Assembly: GCA_963575645.1 (NCBI GenBank)
Contig: OY754475.1
Span: 21,056,509-21,120,508 of the forward strand
Reading direction: 5' to 3'
Origin: Xanthostigma xanthostigma
Lineage: Eukaryota > Arthropoda > Insecta > Raphidioptera > Raphidiidae
DNA: 64,000 nucleotides
Each line of letters opens with the position of its first letter. The first letter of the stretch is position 1. Shown piece after piece: positions 37,894 to 49,809 of this stretch. The notes below the pieces were generated by a model that was given only the letters and a program-made list of their open reading frames with translations, did no database searches and was not told the origin of the DNA. The position numbers and the translations under genes are program-made.

Positions 37894-38429
37894 CTAGTGT
37901 GACCTGTGCGAATTATTCGCACTAAATAAGTATAATAATTATCACTTTACAAAATTGTTTTTTAAATATGATTGCAGGTATTCAATTCGTTTCTAATTTT
38001 GCACACTGCTTATAACGTTCTTCTTTTTGTTGTATTACAATATGAAGCTCAGATGACAGATCGAAGAAATATTTTACTAAAATTGTCATAAATAGAGGCG
38101 CAAGTAGAAAAAGCGTTGAGCTAAGCCGTCAGATGACATCATGCAGCATTGCTATGACGTTGTTCAGCGTTGCTCGCTGTTTCAAAATTAAAGCCGTCAG
38201 ATGGCAGTATGCAGTATTGTGTCTGCAGTTGTATTACAATATGAAGGTCAGATGACAGATCGAAGTGTTGGCGTTGTTTCAAAATTAAAGTCGTTAGATG
38301 GCAGACGTTGTTCAGCGTTTCTGTATTTTAATTAATTTATAAAAACAAAAGCAACAATAATTTTTTTAGATGTCGATGTTCTAAAAAGGGAGGCAAACAT
38401 CTTTAACCTTGGCATATTAATATATATGA
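37894..38429 (-). mobile_element. Non-autonomous Helitron, family C, copy 4
   Basis: Read on the minus strand it begins TCATATATATTAATATGC after A and ends CTAG before T, with hairpin GTGCGAAT/ATTCGCAC next to the end. It carries five CAGATG-containing units (about 38045, 38128, 38194, 38249, 38293), two more than copy 1. 536 bp. Confidence 0.85.
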
Positions 38430-38903
38430 TTCAAGCACTATAGACGGTGTACTAGACGCTTAGGATCTCTATTGTCGAGCGTCTATACTGCCTGTCGACT
38501 GTGTGAATCTCGTCGACACCCGCCAATGAAAGAAAATTTAAAAATATGATTTGCTTTGAACACGTAAAAAAGTGAGAGTTCCGACCTCTCGGTGTTTGCT
38601 CAGGACTTAGAGAGAAAAGAATGACGCGCTCTGTCGACAGAGTAGGTCAAGCAAACACTGTACGTGTATGTACACTACCGGCGTATGTACACTACTCGAA
38701 TCAGGTCGAGGGCCGACCGACGCCTCGAGTCAACCGTCGTTCTATCGTTCGACGCTTTCATTTCTTTATTTTCTGTTTTAAACAGAATGCAATTAAGATG
38801 CTTATTCGAAGCGTTCATATTAAACACATTTCAAGCGTCAATCGAAAACCGGGACCCAAAAACAAAAACGTTCAAGTCGAATTTTTATATCTTCGCAGCG
38901 ATT
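38430..38903. other. Non-coding spacer
   Basis: It holds TTGTCGAGCGTCTATA at about 38474-38489, a string also found near 61759-61774 and, on the minus strand with one change, near 868-884. Two overlapping ~100-codon frames run into the next element and have no domain. Confidence 0.45.
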
Positions 38904-39109
38904 TTTGAAGTGAAAACTTCTTTAGCGGCGTTGTACACTTTTTTTGTAATGGGTAAAAAATGTTAAACTCGCGTCAGATCGTCAGATCGAAAATTTTTAT
39001 ACAACGTTAGACATCTAGCGTTGAAATATCGTACATAATAATGCAATCTATGATACAAACCATTTTGATCGAAAATTCGTAAGACGTAAATATTCAAGTT
39101 GCAAAGGGT
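38904..39109 (-). mobile_element. Family B element, copy 4, hairpin end lost
   Basis: Inverted copy beginning TTTTGAAGTGAAAACTTC and running through the TACACTTTTTTTGTAATGGG and ACAACGTTAGACATCTAGCG blocks. The far end reads CAAGTTGCAAAGGG then a T-run: the GAAGTGAAAAC repeat and the CTCCGGGAG hairpin have been deleted. Confidence 0.8.
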
Positions 39110-41147
39110 TTTTTTTTTTTGACGGCTGATTTTCGCTTCATAATAAGTAGATAATTATATATTTGACAGTTCAGCCATATCGTGAATTTGGATACGTCGC
39201 CTAGTTTATTTTTTTACTGCAACGAAATACAGACATGATAAAATCGTCGTTAATACAAATTAACATGAACTGTTTTGTGTCACTGCTAAAATATTTTCCT
39301 TTGTAAAACCGGCTTTAAAAAGATTATAGTTTATCGATTCGGATTATTTATTTATATTTTCCACGAGTCAACGTTTAATATTATTTATTAGCTCTATAAT
39401 AGAATAAATTCGATTCGTAATTGTATCGTCGAGTCTGTGATAAAAAAAAGTCTTTGCGATGATATGTACAGCGCTGTGAAAACTATTTATCGTTTAACCG
39501 TAGAGGCGAAGAAAAACATTTCGGTTAAGGTTCGATTATTTTTGTCCGCTGCTGCGGCGACGCGTCGTTAAAAGGTCAGCAGGAAGTGGCGATGTCTCAG
39601 TCGCCGGGGATCATCTTTTACAGCTTTCCAACAGTTCAAGTGTTGATAAACGGCTTATTTACGACGCCTAATGTGACATTAACGGCCGCCATATAACGGT
39701 CCCTTTTGACGAGAGAACGGACCGATGCGTTGTAACCATAAGAATTCATTCATCTGTCAGTCTGTCTGTCCCGTAACTTATTTCGCTTTTGTGGTGAGAA
39801 ATTGTATAAAAATTAAGTTATTACGAAATCAACTAAGCGATAGGGTTTGACGCAATTTAGGCCGGCCATTTTGTCCAAATATACGAACCGAAACAGTCGC
39901 AAAAGGAACTTTCAGAAGCCAGCGCAATCGATGTCGAATGCCGCAATTGAACTATCAGACTAGAGTTTGTGCCATGTTTGAATGTTGAGAGAAGTTGCAC
40001 GTGTTCAAACCCCGAGCACGAACACAATGTGTTGTGTGCCGTATTTTAGTTTTAATTAATTAGTTTGACGCCTGCGCATAATTTTCCTTTCAAAAACTAT
40101 TTCCAGCGAGTTTCCATTTCAGACACGATCTACTGCATTTTGTTTTGACGACTTTGAATTTATAGATTTAAAAATGAATCAAACCTTTTTTTCTGTTGAA
40201 AATATGAACGAAGAGAGTGGGTACTCACCTGAAACAAAAGAAAAAGAAATCGTTAAAATCAGCCACTTAAATAATATTCGCTGTTTTTAAGAAGGATTAA
40301 CGACTTAACAAATTTTTTAATATCCGAATAAAAAATTATCGCAGTGCTTTCAAAAGATTAGTATGAGACACATTTTTACGATTTCATACTGCAGTTTTAA
40401 AATTTAATATATTCGTTGACAAGATTATTATCTTTGAAGCGTCTGAAATTAGTGCAGGTAACCTTTTCGACCAAATCTCTTTAAAAATCATTTTGAGTTT
40501 TAAAAGTATATACTATACTAAAATATTTTGTGTACAGATTTTTCAAAATAGATTCATACGAGAGAGGCTCCTCCAGGGGCGGATGAGACCACAGGGATTT
40601 CGGGAGTTTTCCCGGCTCACGATGGACACAGTTATGTTCCCGAGCCGGAATAGTTGAGCCCATACGCTCCTGGATTCTTCGCTCAAAGACATGTATTTTT
40701 ATGATGAATGTTACAATATTTTATCGAACTCCGTTTATGTGAAATGTTTCAAAGTGATCGAACATGGGTCCAAATTAGAATCTAACAACTTATAACAGAC
40801 ATACTTTCGTTACTACTTTATTAATAACTGAATCGAAACACCAGCGGGACGTATCTGACGCCGGACTGAGAAGTGTGAACAGACCTTAGACAAGGATATC
40901 AGGATATCGTTCTTGATTCGTCATAAACAACGGTACAAACAGCCGGTGTGCAAAATACACGTTCGTCAGTCGTAAAAACGGCGGCCGAATTTGCATTGCA
41001 ATTAAACTCACTGAAAGAATTTGATTCTTTTACGACCGACAAACAAACGAATGCTTAATGCGATGTTTCTTACGCCACTGACAGACAAACATATAAAGCT
41101 GAAATTTTGATAAGATTGGAAGCATTCAGCGTGTCTATAAAGTTCCA
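39110..41147. other. Non-coding stretch
   Basis: No recognised element. 39540-39740 is GC-richer and unique, without an open frame of interest. TAAGGTCTGTTCACAC on the minus strand near 40873-40889 resembles a MITE end but lacks a partner. Confidence 0.5.
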
Positions 41148-41728
41148 TTTTGACGTGATAACGTCTTATAAATTGATGAATCACCAATCTTATAAATTGA
41201 TAAAACACCGGCTGCATGCACGAAAAAGTGTAACGTTCCTAACGTTCCGCCTGACCCTGTGCGTGCTTTTCTCGAAAACGGCTCTAACGATTTGGATGAA
41301 ATTTACTGAAAAGGGATTTTGGGGGGCAAAAAATCGTTTTAGCTAGGTCTCATCTCTCGAAAAAATCGTTTTCATACAAATTTTATCATTATAAAAATCA
41401 ATTTTTTGACGTATGAAAATACTTAAATATTGTAAGTAGGTTTTGGAATTTTATATAAACAGTGAAACAATTGTTTTCAAAATATTATGACAGTTAATCT
41501 TTGAGACTTAAAATAAATACGAAAGAAAGAAAGTTAAAAAAAAACAATTATATTATAGGTGGTGAGTAATTTTAATAAATAAAATTAACCTAAATTTGAA
41601 GCGAAAGATGCAATATCATAGATTCGAATTATTATAATTATTATATAAATTTAGGTTATGTATTACGGAATACGTTATCACGTAAAACTATCATCCGTAA
41701 ACCGACTTTACAGACAACCAATTTTTTT
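41148..41728 (-). mobile_element. Family A element, full copy 2 (inverted)
   Basis: 581-bp inverted copy of the 9284 element, from TTTTGACGTGATAACG to CAGACAACCAATTTTTTT. It is nearly identical to copy 1 over the whole length, with small indels such as AAGTA in copy 1 at the AGTACAATATT site. Its inverted orientation relative to copies at 9284 and 45876 makes inversion by recombination possible. Confidence 0.87.
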
Positions 41729-44001
41729 ACAATTTATAAAACTTTTCAACTTAAAGTTATTTCTTTTGCGAAGCCGGTATATAAGAAGAAGAACTACATT
41801 AAAGATATTCAAAGCTTGTTTGAAAACGGTTAACCATGTGGTTAAACAGCAGCTCATGAAACGGCCATCGCACCAAAACCGCTCGGCCGAGAATCGGCGT
41901 CCCGGCCAGGATTAGTTTGCGTCCATATATATGCTGCGGCCGTTATTATTTATCCTCGGCGTCGGTTCAGAACGACGCTCGGTCGTCACGACGCACGCGT
42001 CGGTCGACCACGCGTGTCGAACGTTCGAACCGTGGAGGAACTGCAGCGCGTACAATTAATATTTTCGGCACGTGCAAAATCGACCACATGTGCTACGTGC
42101 CGGGCACGGCACGATGGGGCAATAGCGCGGCGTTCGAAACCGACGCCGAGATTGATCCGAGCCGACGCCCCAACCCAACCCGGCCGTTCGGCTAAGCCCA
42201 CTTAAACACGAGAGAAAGTTAGTGACATTTTTTCATTACTCTCGGTTATCTGCTATATATTTTTGACAGTTTAGTCGCCTAGTTGACTGTAATTTATTAT
42301 TTTCATTCTGAGAACTTTTTATTAAAGATTTAGATTCTCATTATTTTTTTTTATAAGTAGAACTTCTTTAAGCGCTTTTTATGAAATTGTGTTACAAGCT
42401 TGTGACGTTTATGTTTAAAGATTTTTACAGCTAATATTCAGTTTTTGTCGTTTTTTGCCCGTTTATAACACGCGCCACGAATCTAAAAGGTTCGGAAGCT
42501 AGATGCGAATGCCGGCTTGCGCTTGTACAGTCTGTAGAAAAACTACAAACTCGCAACTCAATAAAACTAAAGTAACAATAACAACTTGACAATAGCGTAC
42601 TCGACTGTACTTTAAAGCAGGAAAGCGACAAGTGACAAAGGCAACGAGCCAATCACTGACGAGCGCACGTTCCGTACAGGTAGCTGGGAGGTGGTGGAAG
42701 TCGCAACGGCTCTAAAATGTGCCTTTGCGACGCTGTTTGTGACTAACTTCCGAACCCTTTAGATCCGTGACGCGTATTCATCTGTATCTATAGAGTATAC
42801 GTAGATAAAAACAAACTGTATGCCTATTATATGTCTATTGTTTATATGTTTTACTTCAACCGCGCGTAAAGCTTACACACACACTTTTTTTGTTAGCTTG
42901 CACATCTTTTTATAGTAAGGTAGGTTATTTGGAGTGTTTGAAAAAATTCTTGATAAAATAAAAAAAGTAGGTAATCTTGTCGACATCTTGTGTTTTATAA
43001 ATAAACATGCGTAATAATTATTTTTATTTCGATGTATAACTACACAGAATAGATATAATAAAGACGCCATATGCAGAGAGACTATAGAAATTAATGACTG
43101 AGTCGTTTCAATTTCCGTATGTTGTCAGCACTGCACAAAATATTTAGCCAGTTGGTTTTATGAGAGCTTTAACCAAAACGGCGCTTCAATTAACTAAGTT
43201 TTGTCTGCTACTCAAACAAAAAAGGAAATATGTCGACTCGAACAGGGCCGGGCCGGAGTAACAGTAATAACTAAAAAGAACTCAGTATACGTTACACTTA
43301 AAGACGACAATTTTCCGAGTAAAATATATTTTCATTCTTATTCAGTAATTTTTTAAACGATACAAAAATGCAAGTCAGGTAAATTTGACAGTTTTGAAAT
43401 AAATAATGTATTAATTATATATTTTTTTGTTAATAAATTGTCTGAAAAATTGATCGATAACTTTATTTATTGAGGAGTTCTAATCAGACGTTAATCAAAG
43501 ATTTCAAAAATATAAAAGACAAAACGTTTAGCAAGAAGCGACGTTCAAGAATTAGAGACGACTCTGCGCAGGACGACAAACTATAAAACCATAACTACAT
43601 AGTTTTGCTTCTATTGTAACTGTTAAAAGTTAATGCTATTAGCTTTTTCATCGCATGACGTCATCTACTTTATTGCATGCACCGTACTTAATATCACAAG
43701 ATCCGCTAAGCTAAGCTGATTACAAAACATATTTGTATCATACACTTGATACAGTGCCGTATACAGGTTGGTCCATCGCATTAACACGTTACGACCCGAT
43801 CACTCATCGTGAAGTTGAAAGGTTAAGAGTCGAAAGATAAGGTTGCACTATTTTTTTCAAATATCTTATTTTTATTTGACAAAAAAATTTGATAGCGACG
43901 TCCATCTTTCGACTCTATACTATAGTTTAATGAGTTATGAAGTCATCTACCTCTTTTCAAAATTGTAAACGTAAGAAAGAAATTCAATGAAAAAAAAAGA
44001 C
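41729..44001. other. Non-coding stretch with a GC-rich block
   Basis: 41875-42195 is GC-rich and CpG-rich, with overlapping frames on both strands (92 and 71 codons), none with a domain. TCGACCACGCGTGTCG (42004-42019) and TCGACCACATGTGC (42080-42093) belong to the dispersed E-box-type motif. The remainder is AT-rich without recognised elements. Confidence 0.5.
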
Positions 44002-44287
44002 GGGTTGCACTCCGGGAGTGCCGGCAGAAGTGAAAACAAGAATATTAACGTCTTAATTTTTTGCATTTAGAAGCATTATTTATTTATTGGCAACACTTGT
44101 AAATAAAATGGTTTGTATCATAGATTGCATTTTTATGTACGATATTTCAACGCTAGATGTCTAACGTTGTATGGCAATTACTATCACTTCGAGAGTCTCA
44201 TCCAGTTCTTACTTATCCTGACGCGAGTTTAACATTTTTTACCTATTACAAAAAAAGTGTACAACGCCGCTAAAGAAGTTTTCACTT
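44002..44287 (+). mobile_element. Family B element, copy 5
   Basis: About 286 bp with complete start (GGGTTGCACTCCGGGAGTGC), GAAGTGAAAAC repeat, middle block and right end GTTTTCACTT. It looks like the single-unit form from which the doubled copy at 19445 could derive. Confidence 0.87.
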
Positions 44288-45375
44288 AAAAAAAAGTCGA
44301 CGTAGCATAGTTATGGATCGTCCATAGAATAACACAAAAGAGTAAAGAAAGTATATTTTGTTTATTATCGCTAGAAATGAACTGTATTTTGACTGAAAGG
44401 GAGTGATAATTGAATGGAAAGTTTTGAAATTTTTACGATTATTTCCACTTCTGTAAAACTTTTACTATCTTGGACTATGCTTTCGACGCCATAATATGTT
44501 TTATGTCTTTCCAACGTTGTATGACGTGCGGCGTAAATATATAATGGCGTTTATGTTTTTTCCAAAGCCATTTATTCAAAAGCGCAGTGTCTGTTGCATT
44601 GGAGATGTTTCAGATTATGAAAAAAATAAATAAAGCAAATGAAATATTACAGAGCACATTTAAAGATCGAAATAAAATGTCGCTTAGTTTGATAAAGCCG
44701 AGGTAGTTGAAATGTCGCTGTTTATATTGTTTTGTTATTTAGAAAACAAACCGAACTGGTATTTGAACCAGCCAATCTTGACACTTGGCGGCTTTAAAAA
44801 AATATCAACCATTGTATTTTTTGTTATAATTTTTCTTACGATGTTTTTTTCGAATATCTAACGGTGCTAAAAATGATAGCGAAATCCTTGCAAAAATAGC
44901 TTTATTTGCGGTGAAATAACTATTTCTAAATAACAGTTCAACTTTTATAAGCCACAAAATTTACTTCAAAGCGTAAATAAAATATAAAACTTATTTTTAT
45001 ACAGAAACTGTAAAATAGAACACATTTTTCAGTAAATTGAAAAATATTACATTTTGCTACATTGCTGAGATATAATAAATTTCCGACCGCTCTGTTGATA
45101 TCAAGAAGTTTTTGAATCGACGAGACTCGAGAACAAATATTTAAATTGCGTTTTAAAGATCGCGCAGCATTAAGAGAAAACTTTGTTCTTCTGTCTCTGT
45201 CTTTGACGGAAGAACTTCCGACCCAAGTTCTCTATACAGTTCACCAACACAACAATGTGTTGTTGTGATTAAACGTGACAACCTTTTTTCAACAATCTCG
45301 GAAGATCAGGGCAAAGTTGCCACGTTGAATTTACATAGGACTTAAAATTTTAATTTGACAAATTTTATTTCATTA
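44288..45375. other. Non-coding spacer
   Basis: AT-rich; a short hairpin CAACACAACA/TGTTGTTGTG lies near 45245-45267. No recognised element. Confidence 0.5.
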
Positions 45376-45530
45376 CTAGCGGTGCCGCAAAAGAAAGAAT
45401 GGGGGGAGGGATATGAGTACGCATGTTCATATTCGTTTACCGAGATGAATGTTGTGTCTAAATCTCATGATGATCGGAGTTACCATTCAAAAGTTTTTGT
45501 AGCTAAAAAGCAGTATCTATACTTTTTTTA
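45376..45530 (-). mobile_element. Helitron-like 3'-end fragment
   Basis: On the minus strand the segment ends GCGGCACCGCTAG before T. The interior phrase ATCATGAGATTTAGACAC and the ATGATGATCGGAGTTACC string resemble common lepidopteran Helitron/LINE tails. No 5' end is found. It is followed at 45583 by a SINE-like body. Confidence 0.45.
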
Positions 45531-45582
45531 AGTAATAAATTTTTTTTAATATAAAAATATTTAATTGAAAACACTAGAAAAA

Positions 45583-45691
45583 TGAGCTATTAATTAGATT
45601 TATTTAATTTTAATTAGTCGTAATAAAATTTAAAAAAATTGAAATGTCAGCCTTAGAAGAAAGCAATGTAGAAAATAAAAATATATTCGCC
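45583..45691 (-). repeat. SINE-like body, copy 1 (headless)
   Basis: About 109 bp match, in inverted orientation, the segment 49850-49967, sharing TTTATTTAATTTTAATTAGT, AAATGT-AGCCTTAGAAGAAA and TATTCGCC. The other copy has a tRNA-type T-arm next to this body; here the head is missing. Confidence 0.7.
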
Positions 45692-45875
45692 TATGTGAAA
45701 TTTGATCACGTAATTCTCTTACTTCCTTCTGGAAAACGCGCTAAAACATACCCCACGGCGCCGAAGATTACATATATCGATTATAAATCATCAGAGCAAG
45801 ATGTTCTTCTCTAAAGAGTGCGTTTTTAGGGAGAGTCGATTGTACAATCCAAAATGATTCCTGTTTTCTTAAAAT

Positions 45876-46457
45876 AAAAAAAAATTGGTTGTCTGTAAAG
45901 TCGGTTTACGGACGATAGTTTTACGTGATAACGTATTCCGTAATACAGAACCTAAATTTATATAATAATTATAATAATTCGAATCTATGATATTGCATCT
46001 TTCGCTTCAAATTTAGGTTAATTTTATTTACTAAATTACTCACCACCTATAAAAATAATTTTTTTTATTAACTTTCTTTCTTTCGTATTTATTTAAGTCT
46101 CAAAGATTAACTGTCATACTATTTATAAAACAATTGTTTCACTGTTTATATAAAATTCCAAAACCTACTTACAATATTTAAGTATTTTCATACGTCAAAA
46201 AATTGATTTTTATAATGATAAAATTTGTAAGAAAACGATTTTTTCGAGAGATGAGACCTAGCTAAAACGATTTTTTGCCCACCTAAATCCCTTTTCAGTA
46301 AATTTCATCCAAATCGTTAGGGCCGTTTTCGAGAAAAGCACGCACAGGGTCAGGCGGAACGTTACGAACGTTACACTTTTTCGTGCATGCAGCCGGTGTT
46401 TTATCAATTTATAAGATTGGTGATTCATCAATTTATAAGACGTTATCACGTCAAAAA
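45876..46457 (+). mobile_element. Family A element, full copy 3
   Basis: 582 bp, same orientation as copy 1 and nearly identical to it, with scattered single-base changes and small indels. The minus-strand frame seen in the other full copies is open here too and runs on into flanking DNA (to 46641), which argues that it is not a conserved gene. Confidence 0.87.
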
Positions 46458-47279
46458 TGCCTATAAGCAGTGCGAAATTTTGAATACATTTCGAGTTCTC
46501 GAAATGAGAGACGACTCTACCAGAGCCAACTGACAATTGTATATAGGAGTTGTTTGTGGTGAGTTTTCTTCTTACAATGGAAGCCATCAAAAGTTTTGTT
46601 AAGTAGCGCGACAGTGCTGCCACTGCGGTCCCGCGTGCCATCGAGATACTGTGATTCGAAGCTCTTCTTCATCTTCATCTTCTCCTCCATTTCTCTCTAC
46701 ACACACCGCGCGACAGCATACCTTAGAACTTCATAAATATTTAATTGTAAAGTTTTTTAGGCTGACATAAACACGACCGGTGTATTTGTTAAAAACCCAT
46801 TAAGGATGCAGGCGCGGTCGCAGCCTGAAATTTTGGAGGGGGTCACCCACTACACTAATAAAAAATAGGTATCTCGAATAAAATAAACATTATTGCACAA
46901 GACACAATTTTATTTTATACCTACATTACCTATAAAAAAAATGGAAACTATAAATTTATCGCTGTTATGGGGATAGCTAAAAATTTCCTTTTATTATTTG
47001 GCAAATTTTTGAGATTTTTCATTTTGACCTTAGATTTTGGGGGGGGTCATGCTGAATCGAATGAGCCTATCTAGAAGTCTGTAGCTATTGTAGTTTACAA
47101 GTTACAGCGTATTTAATTTTTTCAAGAAAAATAATATTAACCGCATCGGAAGGCTGTTAGTGCCTCAAAAAGCCGCCGATTTGCGAAAACATCGAAAAAC
47201 TTCAATTTTTCCAACTTTTTGGAAAATATAAAAGTGTCACGGATATGTCTGCATTTACTTGACCTTATAGAAAAAAGTG
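46458..47279. other. Non-coding spacer with first copy of a GCTGAATCGAATGAGC unit
   Basis: GCTGAATCGAATGAGCCTAT at 47049-47068 is a diverged relative of the palindrome arm at 47280. Two G-rich phrases (near 46832 and 47036) are followed by GTCA. A wider, unidentified repeat element probably covers 46800-47430. Confidence 0.45.
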
Positions 47280-47423
47280 CGCTGAATCGAATGAGCACAA
47301 GCGCAGAACTGTATCTCTTCTGGTTTCGAAGTTATGAGCATTTAAAATTTGAAAATTTCAAACTCGAATATCTCCGAAACTAGACAAGATACAGAGCTGC
47401 GCCTGTGCTCATTGGATTCAGCG
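47280..47423. repeat. 144-bp imperfect palindrome
   Basis: Arms 47280-47316 (starting CGCTGAATCGAATGAGC) and 47387-47423 (ending GCTCATTGGATTCAGCG) are complementary except for about four positions. Pairing continues inward through TCTGGTTTCG/CGAAACTAGA and, weakly, to the centre. It looks like a foldback repeat or the end of a larger unidentified element. Confidence 0.82.
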
Positions 47424-48555
47424 TGTATAGGCTCTATGAACAGAGGCGAAATTTTACTATTTTTCCCCAGCCGACTGACCTATACAAAATTACTCTTTAT
47501 ATTCCGACTTTCGAGACGAAAAATTATAGCTTTGTCGTAAAAGCTTTAATTTTCGTTGCGCAACGTAAAAAAGGATCGTAATCACTGGTTTCTCGTTAAT
47601 AATTTACAAATCTCCGAGTCGATTACAATTTCGTGCCTCGTTCGTCGTCATCAATAATGCACGCCACTGTACTGCAATCCCTTAAGAGACAGATACCAAA
47701 AATGAAGACAAACTACAGGAGCACTGATTGGTTCATATTTTTCGTCTCACAAATTTCCTCCCGCACCCCGACACCTCTTCAGACGTCCGTGGTCGTGTTT
47801 TGGGGAAGTCTCTTAACGTCTGCGTATGAATAAAATATCATACGTCGTAATATGCAGTATACAGACGGTCTTTGAAATTTTTTAATTTATCTGTCTCGAG
47901 TCTGAGATCTTCACAATAGTCTGGAGTTCAGCCGTATGAAGAGGGACTCCTTAAATTCGACAAAAAAAAATTTATCTTCAACTTTTGAGATGACAGTTTG
48001 CAAGTTAAACTTTGAAAAACGTAGAATAAAAAAATAAATAGAGTTGATTTCAGAGCCGTCTGTACGTAATATGCTTAGCTATGTAGTGTAGAGCAAATTC
48101 GTAAAGTTTAATGAAACGTGCGGCTCAATGAATGGGCCCTGGGAGGGCCCTAAACACAGCACTACACGACCGCAATACATAAAGTAGTACACGTCGTACT
48201 ATAATACTGCTACACCATGTTCTTTAAAGAGGGCCTTGTTAACAGAGCTACATACGTTGTTTTGTACTGTCCGGGGTGTTGTACTTTCGTATAGGTTGCC
48301 CATATACTGCAACTGTGACGTAGGCAACAAATATCAATGAAAAGAGTGTTTCATATTTTCATTGTTACATTCGCTGAGTTTCACAATAATCGTGTACTAA
48401 TAGCTAAAATTTTCAATTGACTTTTCAATAAGTTATTAAAAAAATAATAAAATGAAAATATGATTCGGTACAAGGCCCAAATAATCCTAGCTGTAGGTGG
48501 TCTTTTTCAGAGCCACAGTTTTTCACAATGCTGCATAAATAATGTTTTTTTTTTT
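47424..48555. other. Non-coding spacer
   Basis: No recognised element or domain-bearing frame. Confidence 0.5.
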
Positions 48556-48720
48556 GAAGTGAAAACTTCTTTAGCGGCGTTGTACACTTTTTTTGTAATG
48601 GGTAAAAAATGTTAAACTCGCGTCAGGACACGTGACCTGATCGAAAATTTGTAAGACGGATGGAGAGTAGAGGTAATATTCAAGTTTTCACTTCTGCCGG
48701 CACTCCCGGAGTGCAACCCG
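48556..48720 (-). mobile_element. Family B element, copy 6
   Basis: Inverted, short copy (about 165 bp) with both ends: GAAGTGAAAACTTC on the left and GTTTTCACTTC followed by GCACTCCCGGAGTGC-AACCCG on the right. It lacks most of the middle block, like copy 1. Confidence 0.87.
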
Positions 48721-49616
48721 TCTTTTTTTCCATAATTACCGACATTAATATCGAATTCTATTTTTAATTTACGTTCAAAACATTTAATATTAAAATTGCT
48801 TAATATTTATAACGAATAATGATATAAAAAATCAGATAAAAAACGGAAAATGGTTGACAGTGAGAGCCAACCTTTTCGCACATCGAGTTTCGAGCCGGTC
48901 TTGAATCTGGGACAAGTATCACCGAATGCTCGATTCGGACCAGCGGGACCGGTCTGTGAATTATGCATCGCCCCATGCATAATTACGACGGTCAGCCACT
49001 GGTCCTATCGAAAAGTAAACCTTGCGCCTCTCGCGGTCAGCTCATGAAATAACATGCAACCGCCGAACTCTTCGTCAATAATAAAACAAGCCAATTGTAT
49101 ATAGATCTCAATTTTGTTTTAAATTTTCCGACTATTTCTTGTTTCGAGTAAAGTTTATTATGAGTCCACAATTTTTTCTATTGCTGGTGATCTCAAAAAA
49201 GTTATATCTGCGTCCCGTTTTTGAGATTAACAGACAATTGACAACTCGACGTCAAGAAAAAGCAGGAAGCAATCAGTTTTTTTTAATCCGTTGCATTTAA
49301 TTGGATTAACGCCGTGACAAATGAACGCGAACGTAATTCACGGCACACCGGATCACAGGCACACGTGTAATCCTGCAGCATTAAAGAATTTAGTCGCTCG
49401 AATTACAAAACAAAAAGAAAGAAAAAACACACGGACAATAAAAAAGTGCTGGGCTATAAGCCGGATTGTCGAGTGTTTTATATAAATAAACTAAATCATA
49501 TTATAATTACGGCTTGTTTACAGTTTAAATATTTTTTTTTATCGAGTTGTAACTGCATGGAAAAGGGCTTTACTTTTCCGCAGTGGCGGTACACAATTTT
49601 TTTTCCCTGTGACAAA
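48721..49616. other. Non-coding spacer
   Basis: No recognised element. GCAGTGGCGGTACAC at 49580 resembles the end of the hAT-type MITE at 49982, but has no partner. Confidence 0.5.
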
Positions 49617-49809
49617 TCTATATACTAATATATAAAGCTGAAGAGTTTGTTTGTTTGGTTGAACTCGCTAATTTCAGAAACTACTGGTTCAAATTGAAAA
49701 ATATTTTTTTTGTTGGATAGCCCATTTATCGAGGAAGGCTATATGCTATATAATATCACGCCACGACCATTAGGAGCGGAGCATCAATGAAAAATGTTGC
49801 AAAATGTAT
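49617..49809 (+). mobile_element. Helitron 5'-end fragment
   Basis: It starts TCTATATACTAATATATAAA after an A, followed by GCTGAAGAGTTTGTTTGTTT and a GGATAGCCCATTTATCGAGG phrase, the typical 5' region of a very common lepidopteran non-autonomous Helitron. No CTAG terminus of this element is seen; it breaks into a SINE-like segment. Confidence 0.65.

Noticed and set aside
41917-42205. GC-rich overlapping frames of 92, 71 and 63 codons
   Set aside because: Long frames on both strands are expected in CpG-rich DNA with few stops; no domain in any frame.
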